Shown: piece by piece, positions 1 through 8,701 of the stretch
Layout: each line of letters opens with the position of its first letter
Position numbering within the stretch: position 1 is the stretch's first letter
NCBI GenBank assembly: GCA_934654775.1
Contig: CAKUGR010000014.1
Coordinates: 1 to 64,000, forward strand
Direction: 5' to 3'
DNA: 64,000 nucleotides
DNA from: an uncultured Collinsella sp.
GTDB taxonomy: Bacteria; Actinomycetota; Coriobacteriia; Coriobacteriales; Coriobacteriaceae
Program-made: the position numbers and the translations under genes
Notes under the pieces: model-generated
Databases searched by the model: none
Told to the model about the DNA's origin: nothing
What the model saw: only the letters and a program-made list of their open reading frames with translations

Positions 1-34
1 GAGCCCGGGGCCCGTGGGTTATACCCTAAGAGCA

Positions 35-57
35 AACCACCCTTTTTAAGGGTGGTT
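35..57. terminator. Rho-independent terminator of an upstream gene
   Basis: A perfect 9-10 bp stem (AACCACCCTT with AAGGGTGGTT) has a very short loop and is followed by a weakly T-rich stretch. It probably ends a gene lying left of the window. Confidence 0.6.
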
Positions 58-63
58 CTGATT

Positions 64-81
64 GCGGAACTCGCGATGAAC
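64..81. repeat. 18-bp repeat, inverted copy at 5014-5031
   Basis: GCGGAACTCGCGATGAAC occurs here and, exactly inverted, at 5014-5031 inside the large hairpin element. The two copies face each other across the whole surface-protein gene and its upstream repeat array. Confidence 0.6.
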
Positions 82-101
82 TTCGTGCCCCGCCGTCCGG
101 G

Positions 102-667
102 AGGACGCCTCTTTATTGATGGGAGGCCTGATAGGTCGATGGTTCCGTGCCCGGATGCGTCCAAAGTGGGACGGGCTTTCCGGATGGACAGGCTTTCGGA
201 AAGTGCGTCCCGGAATTTGCCTTTGGAATGGGACGTAGTTTCCCGTTGAGGTGCTTTGCGGAAAGTGCGTCCCACTCTGGGCGTTCGAAGTGGGACACAC
301 TTTCCCAAAGGCGCGCCAACGGGAAATTGCGTCCCATTATTCGGTCAAGAAACGGGATGCATTTTCCCAATGAGAGCAAAACCGGAAAATGCATCCCACA
401 ATCAGCCCTCAAAGTGGGACGCCGTTTCCCAATGAGGCTCAAGCGGAAAATGTGTCCCGGAATTTGCGCTCAAAGTGGGATGCGGTTTCCGGTTGAGGGT
501 CTAAGGGGAAAGTGCGTCCCAGAATCGACGCTTGAAATGGGACGCCGTTTCCCGATGAGGCGCTCGACGGAAGATACATCCCAGAAATGGCCTTTGAGCT
601 GGGATAAGATTTCGCGGCATCTCGGATTCTCAAAAATGAGACACGCCGTTGGCGAAAATGAGACACG
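102..667. repeat. 62-bp tandem hairpin-repeat array upstream of surface protein gene
   Basis: Degenerate units begin (GTGGGACGC-type motif) at about 166, 228, 290, 352, 414, 475, 537 and, partly, 599, so the period is 62 bp. A decayed unit may sit near 102. Each unit has a left arm like TGGGACGCCGTTTCCC and a right arm like GGGAAAGTGCGTCCCA, which are reverse complements. The linker between units often reads GCGCTCAAAGT. The array ends with two copies of AAAATGAGACACG (633-645 and 655-667). The unbroken reading frame through the array is a by-product of the repeat and shows no protein family. Nothing else is visible in this ~700-base stretch. Confidence 0.8.
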
Positions 668-736
668 GAATTTTGGGTGTCAGGCGTAGCATTTGAGCAA
701 ATGAGCCGACTCCACTCGAGTAAAGCGAGGTCTCCC

Positions 737-3700
737 ATGCACGTTCCATACCCCCACATTCGTCGGTTGTCGAAAATCCCGCTTGTTGGGACGGCGGCGC
801 TTGCTGCGTTGATCGCCACGAGCGTCGCCTGCTTCACGGCCACACCCCAGGTTGCTCAGGCGGCGGACACGCCCGCAATCACCGATATGACCGAGCAGGA
901 CTATAGCGACCTGGGCCTGGGCACGAACGAGGACATTCCGGCCGATACCGTTGGCCCCTATTCCACCGATACCCCCACGACGTTTGCCACGCGCAGCGAG
1001 GTCTATATGGCAGCTAACGGTAGCCATGGCAATCGCTACACTCTGCGCGACAAGCTCGAGAACGTCGAGCGCGGCGACATTGGCGGCAGCAGCAAACTCA
1101 CCGATGGCTATGGAAGTGTGTGGGGCGCCGCAAAGTTCTGGCAAAACGTCAACAACTTCGATACGAACAGCGATCTCTACAAGCATAGCGACTACGGTGG
1201 CGGCACCTGGTCGTACCTAAGCAACAATGAGTCCTCAACAGTACTCGCCAACGACAATAACGGTTTCTCGGGCATTCACGCCACGAGTGTTGAGTTCTGC
1301 AGCGACGCCAGCACGGGCAAAAAGAGCCGCGTTGCCGAGCTTCGTGCCTACGGCGACAGTTCTTCTACCACGATTGACGGCAAGTCATACGCCGGAAAGG
1401 TTGAGCTGGTCCTCTACTCGTTTAGCAACGGGCGCACGCGCACTCTCGACACACACCTGCCGGTGACGGTCAACACCAATATGATGGACGGAAGCCGTTT
1501 TAAGTATCTGAACGCCGGTTACCTGCAAGAGCACGACGCCGTCTTTGATGTCGAGGCGGGCGATGTCGATGGCGACGGCGTCGACGAGCTTTTTGTCTAC
1601 GCGGGCTGTTATGTCGACGAGAACGGCGTGCGCAAGGCTGTAGTCGACATGTATGACTTGGAGGGCGGCAACTGGAAGCAAAGCGTCGTCAAAATCGATG
1701 CCGGTAACGCCGCGGACTACACCACGCACAACAAGGGCGGGAACGACTCCTGGACGCAGCTTCAGTCATCTCCTGTCGTTTCGCTAGCGGCCGGCGACCT
1801 CGATCGCGATTTTTGCGATGACCTCGCCATCGTGGTCTCGGCACCCTACGGCAAGAAGAATATTGATAAGTCGACGCATTGCGAGCTGTTTTCGTGGGAT
1901 GCATCCAAGGGTGCGCTCGTCCATGTCGATGCTCTGGGCGACGCGGGCGCAATCTCCCTCTCCGCGAACGGCAAGACCATGGTCGCTGCGAATGCGACAT
2001 TCGGCACGTTTGCCGCCTACGATGAAGAAGGAAAGAAGACGGGCGAAACCGTCACGGGCCTTATTCTTGCGGGCTATGACTGGCAACGCAGCGCTTTTGA
2101 TTACGGCGCTAATGACGGCAGCAAGGGGCTGTACGGCGCGCTGTACCGCTACGCGTATTTTGACTCGGAGTCTGGCGAGTTCAAGCTTTCCGATTGCAAG
2201 GAATACAGAGACGGGCTCCTCGCCTCCTATGGGCTGATGCGTGTGCCCAACAGCGCGTGGAAGGATAGCGCTCAGGATAAGCGCTATCCGTGCACCTTGG
2301 CGCCTATTGCCCTTGCCACTGCCAACCTTGACGGCCTGTCCGAGCAGCTGGCGGTCGACGAGGTGCTCGTGGGCGGCGATGTGTTCCGCGACTTTGCCTG
2401 CAACACGGCGCAGAGCGGTGCCCAGGGCTTGGGGTCCATGGTCGGAACCATGAGCATGAGCGGTCAGCAATACAACAGCAGCAACAAGCATGACCACAAG
2501 GGTATAGAGCAGGTGTGGATCAGCGACGTTAAGTCGGGCAGCGTCTCGGGTTCGGATCGCTACAACGAGAGTTTTATCGCCGTGGTGGGCAAACACCGCG
2601 ACGAGGACCTGCGCAAGAACGATGACTACTATTGGATGACCGCCTCGCATCTTTCGCTCGACGAGAACGGAAGGGTGCGCCGCGGCGAGGAGCAGGTGAT
2701 TAGCGAGAGCAACCGTCGCGGCACTACCTACGGCACATTTATCTCGCTCGCGCTGCCCGATGTCGACAATGACAGCGTCAAGATCACGTACAAGGACCGC
2801 TACAAGGTCTATACCAACCCGCGCGTGCTCGCTGTGCTGCAGGATGCTCCCTATGTTGAGGATCTGGAGCAGGCATACGGCTATCTGGTGTTGGGCGGCA
2901 CGTCATACGGAGAGGGAAAGGGCACGGGGACATCCCAGGGCTATACCATTGGCGCCGAGTTGGGCGTTGCCGTCGAGGTGCAGACCGGTCCGCCCCTGGT
3001 CGCGATTAATGCTTCGGTCGATTTTGCCGCCGAGGGATGCTATGACTACCGGAGCGAACGCACAGTGAGCGCCAGCGTAAGTTATGAGTCGCATGCCGGT
3101 GAAGGCGACAAGGCCGTGCTCTACACGATTCCGATGGTCTATTACGAGTACGAGATCGAAAATGAGGAAACTGGTGGCAAGGGCGTGATGGCGGCGCCCG
3201 TGTCGCTCGGCGCGCAGACCTCGGTCGTTAATGTCGAGGCCTATGACCGCATTGCCAAACAGCACAATATGACGCCGCTCAGCTACTTTTTGACCAACCG
3301 GTCGGGAGAACCCGGAACCTATCAAACGACGCTCAACGGCGAGACTCCCGTTGGGGATTCCTTTGGCCTGGGCAAGCCTGGCGTAACGCGCGCCTACACG
3401 CACGATGGGTTTAACGGCGCCGTCGCGCAGTCGGGGGCGAGCATTGAGCAGACCATCGAAGTCGAGGAGGGCGAGGAGCAGGAGTTTGAGTACGGCTTTA
3501 CGCTGAACGGCAGCGTTGTCATGGGCGCGAAGCTCGCAAAGCACGAGTTGTTTGGCGGCCTGTGCTTTGGTGCCAACGCCGGCTTTACTACGGGTAACTC
3601 CTCGAGTGAATCGACCGAATACGGCGGCACCGTCGACAACCTGCCCGAGGCCGCGAAGGATAAGTACGGCTTTGTGTGGCGCCTGGGCGTCAACGCGGTG

Positions 3701-4825
3701 GATGTCAACAAGTTCGAGGATGGCTCGGGTGACAAGCTCGGCACCAAGGACACCGATCAGTTCTGGATTGTGGGATATGACGTCAAGGACGTCCAGGTGC
3801 CCGAGGCACCGGCCGTGACGGGCTTTACGGCAAACGCAGTCGATTCGACAAGTGTTACGTTTAGCTGGGACGATGTACTTTCAAAGAAGAGTGGCTTTAG
3901 CTACGGTGTGGGCATGCTGCAGAGCAATGCGGCGGACGCCGTCGTGAACAGCTGGAAGATTGCCGATAACACGCAGACGTCGCTTACCTGGGACGGGTTG
4001 CAGCCCAATACGGAGTATCGATTCGCCATCGCCGCTGTAAAGAACGGCTCAACGACAGAAACGGGCATTCGCTCGGCGATCATTACGGTCAAGACGATGC
4101 CCGACGGCATGACGATGACCGTGAGCGGACCTGCGGCGGATACAACGGAGAGGTCGGCCTTCGAGCATGACTCTTCGGTTGAGTGCGCGGAGGGAGACAA
4201 GCTGACGCTCTCGGCGATTGGCCATGTGACGCAGCGCAATGCCGACGGCAGTGAAACGGAGCTGGCGCCGTCATATATCTGGTACCGTAAGGGCCGTGGC
4301 GAGACCGCGTTCCAGCGCGTGGGTGCCGATGGCAACCTCCCAGCTGGAACGGCCTCGAAGCTCGAGATTGACCTGACCGCAGACGATGACGGTGCACAGT
4401 ATTACTGCCACGTGGGATACAACGACGTGGGCCTCGACACCGGCACGACGCTCGTGAATATCGAGGCCGAGGAGACGGCGCCCACAACGGTGAACGTCAC
4501 CCCGATCCGCACACGCCGCCTGTTCTCACAGGCAAGCGCGGGCGCCAAGAAGTTCCTGGACCATACGCTGGTAAACACTGCCGGCCCCATCGACTCCGAA
4601 GGCTCAAAGGACCCCGAGACTCCTGAGACCCCGACGAACCCGGACAAGCCCAAGTCCGACAACGGAGCTAAGAGCGATACCAAGGTCAAGACTACGACCA
4701 CAGCGAAGAACCTCGCAAACACCGGCGATAAGACGTTCGCCATAGCAGCCACCGCAGCAGCAGCGGGAGCAACGCTCGTAGTGATAGCCCTCATCATGCT
4801 GATCAAGCGCCGCAAGACCCACTAG
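737..4825 (+). CDS. Large secreted, sortase-anchored surface protein
   Basis: This 1362-residue protein is probably exported by Sec and attached to the cell wall. Residues 1-42 form a signal peptide: basic HIRRLSK, a hydrophobic core, then a VAQA cleavage site. The C-terminus has the classic order of a Pro/Thr/Lys linker (about 1290-1325), a sorting motif LANTG (1326-1330, an LPXTG variant), a hydrophobic helix and a basic tail KRRKTH. Between them are two FG-GAP/VCBS-like calcium motifs (DVDGDGVDE near 276 and a weaker DLDRD motif near 350), a fibronectin type III-like module (about 1023-1120) and an Ig-like module with a YYC motif (about 1122-1255). The central region is not recognised. The ATG at 737 is chosen because it starts the signal peptide directly and has AGCGAGG upstream; a GTG at 677 in the same frame would put 20 unlikely residues in front. 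A role in adhesion or glycan binding is inference only. Confidence 0.85.
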   Translation: MHVPYPHIRRLSKIPLVGTAALAALIATSVACFTATPQVAQAADTPAITDMTEQDYSDLGLGTNEDIPADTVGPYSTDTPTTFATRSEVYMAANGSHGNRYTLRDKLENVERGDIGGSSKLTDGYGSVWGAAKFWQNVNNFDTNSDLYKHSDYGGGTWSYLSNNESSTVLANDNNGFSGIHATSVEFCSDASTGKKSRVAELRAYGDSSSTTIDGKSYAGKVELVLYSFSNGRTRTLDTHLPVTVNTNMMDGSRFKYLNAGYLQEHDAVFDVEAGDVDGDGVDELFVYAGCYVDENGVRKAVVDMYDLEGGNWKQSVVKIDAGNAADYTTHNKGGNDSWTQLQSSPVVSLAAGDLDRDFCDDLAIVVSAPYGKKNIDKSTHCELFSWDASKGALVHVDALGDAGAISLSANGKTMVAANATFGTFAAYDEEGKKTGETVTGLILAGYDWQRSAFDYGANDGSKGLYGALYRYAYFDSESGEFKLSDCKEYRDGLLASYGLMRVPNSAWKDSAQDKRYPCTLAPIALATANLDGLSEQLAVDEVLVGGDVFRDFACNTAQSGAQGLGSMVGTMSMSGQQYNSSNKHDHKGIEQVWISDVKSGSVSGSDRYNESFIAVVGKHRDEDLRKNDDYYWMTASHLSLDENGRVRRGEEQVISESNRRGTTYGTFISLALPDVDNDSVKITYKDRYKVYTNPRVLAVLQDAPYVEDLEQAYGYLVLGGTSYGEGKGTGTSQGYTIGAELGVAVEVQTGPPLVAINASVDFAAEGCYDYRSERTVSASVSYESHAGEGDKAVLYTIPMVYYEYEIENEETGGKGVMAAPVSLGAQTSVVNVEAYDRIAKQHNMTPLSYFLTNRSGEPGTYQTTLNGETPVGDSFGLGKPGVTRAYTHDGFNGAVAQSGASIEQTIEVEEGEEQEFEYGFTLNGSVVMGAKLAKHELFGGLCFGANAGFTTGNSSSESTEYGGTVDNLPEAAKDKYGFVWRLGVNAVDVNKFEDGSGDKLGTKDTDQFWIVGYDVKDVQVPEAPAVTGFTANAVDSTSVTFSWDDVLSKKSGFSYGVGMLQSNAADAVVNSWKIADNTQTSLTWDGLQPNTEYRFAIAAVKNGSTTETGIRSAIITVKTMPDGMTMTVSGPAADTTERSAFEHDSSVECAEGDKLTLSAIGHVTQRNADGSETELAPSYIWYRKGRGETAFQRVGADGNLPAGTASKLEIDLTADDDGAQYYCHVGYNDVGLDTGTTLVNIEAEETAPTTVNVTPIRTRRLFSQASAGAKKFLDHTLVNTAGPIDSEGSKDPETPETPTNPDKPKSDNGAKSDTKVKTTTTAKNLANTGDKTFAIAATAAAAGATLVVIALIMLIKRRKTH

Positions 4826-4852
4826 TAGCCAGTCGAACATATCGACAACCCA

Positions 4853-4897
4853 AAAACCCGGGTAGCCAAACAACTTGGCTACCCGGGTTTTCTCTTT
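4853..4897 (+). terminator. Strong terminator of surface protein gene
   Basis: AACCCGGGTAGCCAA pairs perfectly with its complement across a 5-base loop, followed by TTTTCTCTTT. It lies about 30 bp after the stop codon. Confidence 0.9.
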
Positions 4898-4987
4898 ATT
4901 AGAAATCAGAGTCTTCAAGGCAAGAGCCCGATTCAACCAGAGACACTCCGAATACTCTCCATGACAAGCCGCACTCCAACAACAAGG

Positions 4988-5117
4988 CGTCTGTCCAGGC
5001 GGAGGCATATAAGGTTCATCGCGAGTTCCGCACGCAAAGAAGGCCACTTAATGTGGCCTTCGTCTTGCGCAGGACTGTCCGAGCAGGGAACCTTATATGC
5101 CTCCGCCTGGACAGACG
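4988..5117. repeat. Perfect 30-bp inverted repeat with inner hairpin
   Basis: The arms 4988-5017 and 5088-5117 are perfect reverse complements over 30 bp. The 70-base centre contains a second stem (AAGGCCAC/GTGGCCTT, 5040-5060, extending imperfectly outwards to about 5033-5071). The left centre also carries the 18-bp repeat shared with 64-81. It lies between convergent genes (surface protein and LtaS-like). No open frame and no target-site duplication were seen. Confidence 0.85.
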
Positions 5118-5144
5118 TTTCAGTTGTGGCTCAGCAGCTAGCAG

Positions 5145-7446
5145 CTACTTGATCTTGGTCGTACCCGGCGCCAGGTTGGGGTCGGTCTCGTTGGCCTCGG
5201 TCTGGAAGTGCTCGGTGTAGACGTTCTTGCCGTCGCGGAACATCTCGTAGTACTGCATCTTGGCGTAATCCTCGCGCGCCTTGGTGGCGGCTGCGGCAGC
5301 GGCGTCGTCACCGGTGACGTTGGAGGAGAGCGCCCAGCGCAGGCTGGCGTCCTCGTAGCCCACCGAGTTGATGGCGGGCAGCGACTCGCGCAGCGTCATG
5401 TGCGCCTTCTGGTAGTCGGAAAGCGGGGCGCCGATCAGCTGCATGAGCTGGGTGGACAGGTAGTTGGTGGACAGGTCGTCGGTCTCGCTCGTCTGGTCGC
5501 AGCCGGCGACGTCGTAGTTAGCCCAGATGATGTAGTCGGTCTGCCACAGGCGCTCCTGATGGGTGGCGTCATCCTCGTCGGTAAACCACTTGTCGTTGAA
5601 CTTGGACGGGAAGAACGGCTGATGGTCGCCCCAGAACACCACGACCACCTTGCGGTCGAGCTTGCTCAGGGCGTTGAGGAAGTAGCGCAGCGCCTGGTCG
5701 GACTGCTCGATGCACGAGACATACTCGTCGACATCGGACAGCGTGCCGTCCTCGACGGTCTTGGCGTCCAGGTCGGTCGTGTCGATGTTCAGGTGCATCT
5801 GCTTGTCGACCGGCACCAGGCCCGTGTCGTAGCCCGAGTGGTTCTGCATGGTCACGTCGAAGATAAACTGTGGGTCGGCGTTCTGGTTGAGCAGCTCCAG
5901 AATCTTGTCGTAGGTCGCCTGGTCGGTCACCATGCCGCGCAGGGTATCGGCGCCCTGGAAGTCGTTGATGGACAGGAACTGGTCAAAGCCAAAGTCCTTG
6001 TAGACGTTCTCGCGGTTCCAGTTGGTCGCGTGGTTGGGGTGCATGGCCGTGGTGGCATAGCCGAGCGACTTGAACTGCTCTGCCAGGTTCTCGGTCGTTT
6101 CCATGTTGTAGATGGTGTAGGGGTACACGCCCGAGCCCAGGTTGGCCATGGAGTTGCCGGTCAGGAACTCAAACTCGGTGTTGGCGGTACCGCCGCCGTA
6201 GGCGCTCACATAGAGCTTGCCGCGGCTGAGGCAGTTGGACAGGTTCTTAAAGTACTGCGGGCCCTCGTAGCCGGCGCGCATCTCCTGGTAGATCGACAGA
6301 TCCGAGAACGTTTCGTTCATGATGGCGATGACCGTGGGCTTCTCGCTATCGAACTGCTCCTTTGCGGCAGCGCGCTCGTCGCTCTTGGCGGCATCGGACT
6401 TGTCGTAGGCCTTGGCGTACTTTTTGAGCGTTGCCTTGGCATCGTCGACGGAGTAGTCGGCGGGTTTGGGCGGCTTGATGGACTGCGCTGCGCTAATAAA
6501 GGCGGGCAGGTAGCCCTCGCGCCAGTAGCTCTCGAGCGGGCGCCAGGTGTAGACGGTGATGCCGAGGGTGTTGTAGTAGTCGATGAGCGTGACGTGTGCG
6601 GTCACGCCACCCAGGCACAGCACGGCGACGAGCAGGTTGGTGAGCAGCATGCGCTTGGCGTTGGCGGCGCCCTTCTGTCGATGCGGCGCCACGAGGCCGG
6701 CGTACTCGCACAGTAGCATGCCGATGGCGGTAAAGCCCATCGACAGCACGCAGAACAGCGAGATCGAGAAGGTGTAGCCGTTGCCGGCGACCGCGGCAGC
6801 GGTGGAGATGGCCGAAAGGTCGCCCGGCTGGATGGGCATGGATTTAAACGTGATGACGAAGAACTCGGCAATGCCCAGGACAAAGAGGGCAAAGGCCAGG
6901 ACCGCGGGAGCTGCGCCGTGGCGCTGGAATAGGAAGAACAAGCCGGTCATGAGCACGGTGATGATGGCCCACTCGAGCAGGATGCACAGGGGGTAGACCC
7001 AGGTAAAGTCGTGGTTGGACGAGACTTCCATGCCCAGCAGCGCAAAGACGCCGGCGAGCAGCAGGCACAGGACCGCGGCGACGAGCGGTTTGCCCACAAA
7101 GGCGCCGCGCAGGCGGGCAAGCTTGCCAGTGGGGGCGGGAGCGTCGGCGGAGGCGAATGCAAAGACGCGCGGGGCGATGCGGTCGCGGGCGATGCTGGCC
7201 CAGGCGCATCCGGTAAGGATGGCATTGGTCAGGACGAGCATCACAAAGGCGAGCGGCTCGTTTTGGGCGACGAGGCCAATAGCGCCCCAGACGGTCAAAA
7301 AGAGCTGGAACAGGCCGAAGGCGACACTCCAGGCGATGGCGCCTTTGGCGACGGTGCCCGACTGTGCGCGAATGGCCTTGGCCTCGCGCAAGACAAGGTA
7401 GACGGTCGCCGCAAGACCGACGAGCGAGATGGCGGCTGCGAACATG
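5145..7446 (-). CDS. LtaS-like membrane sulfatase/phosphoglycerol transferase
   Basis: This 766-residue protein has the layout of lipoteichoic-acid synthase-type enzymes: several hydrophobic segments in the first ~310 residues, then an extracellular alkaline-phosphatase/sulfatase domain. Visible motifs are MNETFSDLSIY (metal site), GGGTANTEFEFLTGNS (holding the expected nucleophilic Thr), HPNHATNWNREN and VFWGDHQPFF (metal-binding Asp-His). Such enzymes transfer glycerol-phosphate or similar groups onto cell-surface polymers outside the membrane; the exact polymer here cannot be told. The ATG at 7446 has a GAGGAG ribosome site seven bases upstream; a GTG five codons earlier overlaps that site and was not used. 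It is transcribed alone and divergently from the nitroreductase. Confidence 0.9.
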
Positions 7447-7658
7447 CTGAGACTCCTCACAAACTAAAACCTACGAAAGCGGGCGTTTGCCCGATTGTTA
7501 CCAAGATATGCGCAGCATTTGAGGGCTGCGTACAACAATCAGCCATAATAACGCGCGCGTGTGGCGGTGTTGCGCAATGGAGTGGCGACCTGCGCGATAA
7601 TGGACGGGAATTACACGGAAACGTAAAGGCTTCTTAAAGAATTGGCGAGGGTAGAGCT

Positions 7659-8534
7659 ATGGGTGAGCAGGTTTGTACGGCGGGCGCCGAGTGCCGCAGC
7701 GGAGTTGCGGGCGTGGACGCTGGCGGCTATCCGGTCGAGACCACGGGCAATGCGGTGCTCGATATCTTGGAGCATCGCTCCTCCACACGTGCCTTCGCGC
7801 GCGATGACAACGACCGTCCCGTGGCGGTGACCGACGAACAACGTGCGGCGATCCTGCATGCGGCAAGTCGCGCGCCGTCGGCAGGCGCCATGATGATGTA
7901 CTCCATCGTGAGCATCCGCGAGCGGGCTACGCTCGACCGCCTGGCCGACCTGTGCGACCACCAGCCCATGATCGCCAAGGCCCCGTGGGCACTGATATTT
8001 GTGGTCGACTACGCCAAATGGATTGATCTGTTTGAGCATGTTGGCTGCTTTGAGCCCGAGTTTGTTGAGCGTACGGGCAAGCAACCCCGCCGCGCGCCGG
8101 GTCTGGGCGACTTTGCCATCGCGGCGCAGGACGCCGTGATCGCCGCGCAAAACGCCGTGGTCGCCGCCGAGGCCCTGGGGCTGGGGAGCTGCTACATCGG
8201 CGACATCGTGGAGAACGCCGAGGAAGTTGCCGCGCTGCTCGATCTGCCGCCCTACACCATGCCGTTGTCGATGCTCATCATCGGCACGCCTCGCAAGGAA
8301 CGCCCGGCGATCGCGCATCCCGTGGTAAATCTGGTGCACGAGGAGCGTTACTGCCGCGCCGACGCCGCGACCATGGATGCGCAGGCGGCCGAGATGGACG
8401 CGATGTTCCGTCCGCATGCCCGTGAGGTGGGGGAGCGCGTCGTCGACATCTACACGCGCAAGCATACGAGCCCCTTTATGGCCGAGATGAGCCGCTCCAT
8501 GGAGTGGTGGTTCAAGAACTGGCTCGGCAAGTAA
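7659..8534 (+). CDS. Nitroreductase family flavoprotein
   Basis: This 291-residue protein has the nitroreductase (FMN-dependent NAD(P)H oxidoreductase) pattern: an N-terminal HRSSTRAF segment that contacts FMN phosphate, AASRAPSAGAMM near residue 70, a long Ala-rich helix around residues 160-180 (DAVIAAQNAVVAAEALG) followed by GSCYIGDI, and the late IIGTPRKERP segment. The substrate is unknown; family members reduce nitro compounds, quinones or flavins. The start follows GAGGGTAG. The gene is monocistronic, ending at a dispersed palindrome that may also act as terminator. The last ~80 residues extend beyond the core fold and were not recognised. Confidence 0.85.
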   Translation: MGEQVCTAGAECRSGVAGVDAGGYPVETTGNAVLDILEHRSSTRAFARDDNDRPVAVTDEQRAAILHAASRAPSAGAMMMYSIVSIRERATLDRLADLCDHQPMIAKAPWALIFVVDYAKWIDLFEHVGCFEPEFVERTGKQPRRAPGLGDFAIAAQDAVIAAQNAVVAAEALGLGSCYIGDIVENAEEVAALLDLPPYTMPLSMLIIGTPRKERPAIAHPVVNLVHEERYCRADAATMDAQAAEMDAMFRPHAREVGERVVDIYTRKHTSPFMAEMSRSMEWWFKNWLGK

Positions 8535-8542
8535 CGAATGCG

Positions 8543-8579
8543 GCGGTGTGACAAAGGGACAGTCCCTTTGTCACACCGC
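8543..8579. repeat. Dispersed palindrome (family 1), possible terminator
   Basis: GCGGTGTGACAAAGGGAC and its exact complement are separated by one base. The core ATGTGACAAAGGGAC-type arm recurs at 21683, 33596, 38693, 49412, 51496 and 56201, always between genes or at a gene end. Confidence 0.85.
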
Positions 8580-8660
8580 ATATCGCCGCGGTGGCATAAA
8601 GGCCGCATAAATGTTTATTTAGCTGGGCAAATAGTGTCTAGCAACCAGGGGTCGATTCCC

Positions 8661-8666
8661 TATAAT
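8661..8666 (+). promoter_or_regulatory. Possible -10 element of kup
   Basis: A consensus TATAAT lies 36 bases before the kup start. No convincing -35 hexamer is seen at the usual distance. Confidence 0.35.
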
Positions 8667-8701
8667 CCCTTCGAATATTAAAGTTGGAAGGAAACCGACT
8701 C

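Noticed and set aside
166..630. The array as a CRISPR locus
   Set aside because: The repeated part and the linkers are both similar between units, units are degenerate, and no cas gene is near.
147..689. A 180-residue open frame through the 62-bp array, with a frame on the other strand too
   Set aside because: The frame follows the DNA repeat, shows no family and no ribosome site; the open frame arises from the repeat composition.
677..736. Upstream GTG start for the surface protein
   Set aside because: It would place 20 residues before a complete signal peptide; the ATG at 737 gives a normal export signal.
4988..5117. The 30-bp inverted repeat as an insertion sequence
   Set aside because: It is only 130 bp, has no transposase and no visible target duplication; a MITE-like origin stays possible but unproven.
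5208..6716. A 502-codon frame opposite the LtaS-like gene
   Set aside because: Antisense frame caused by high GC at third positions; no family motif, while the other strand has clear catalytic motifs.
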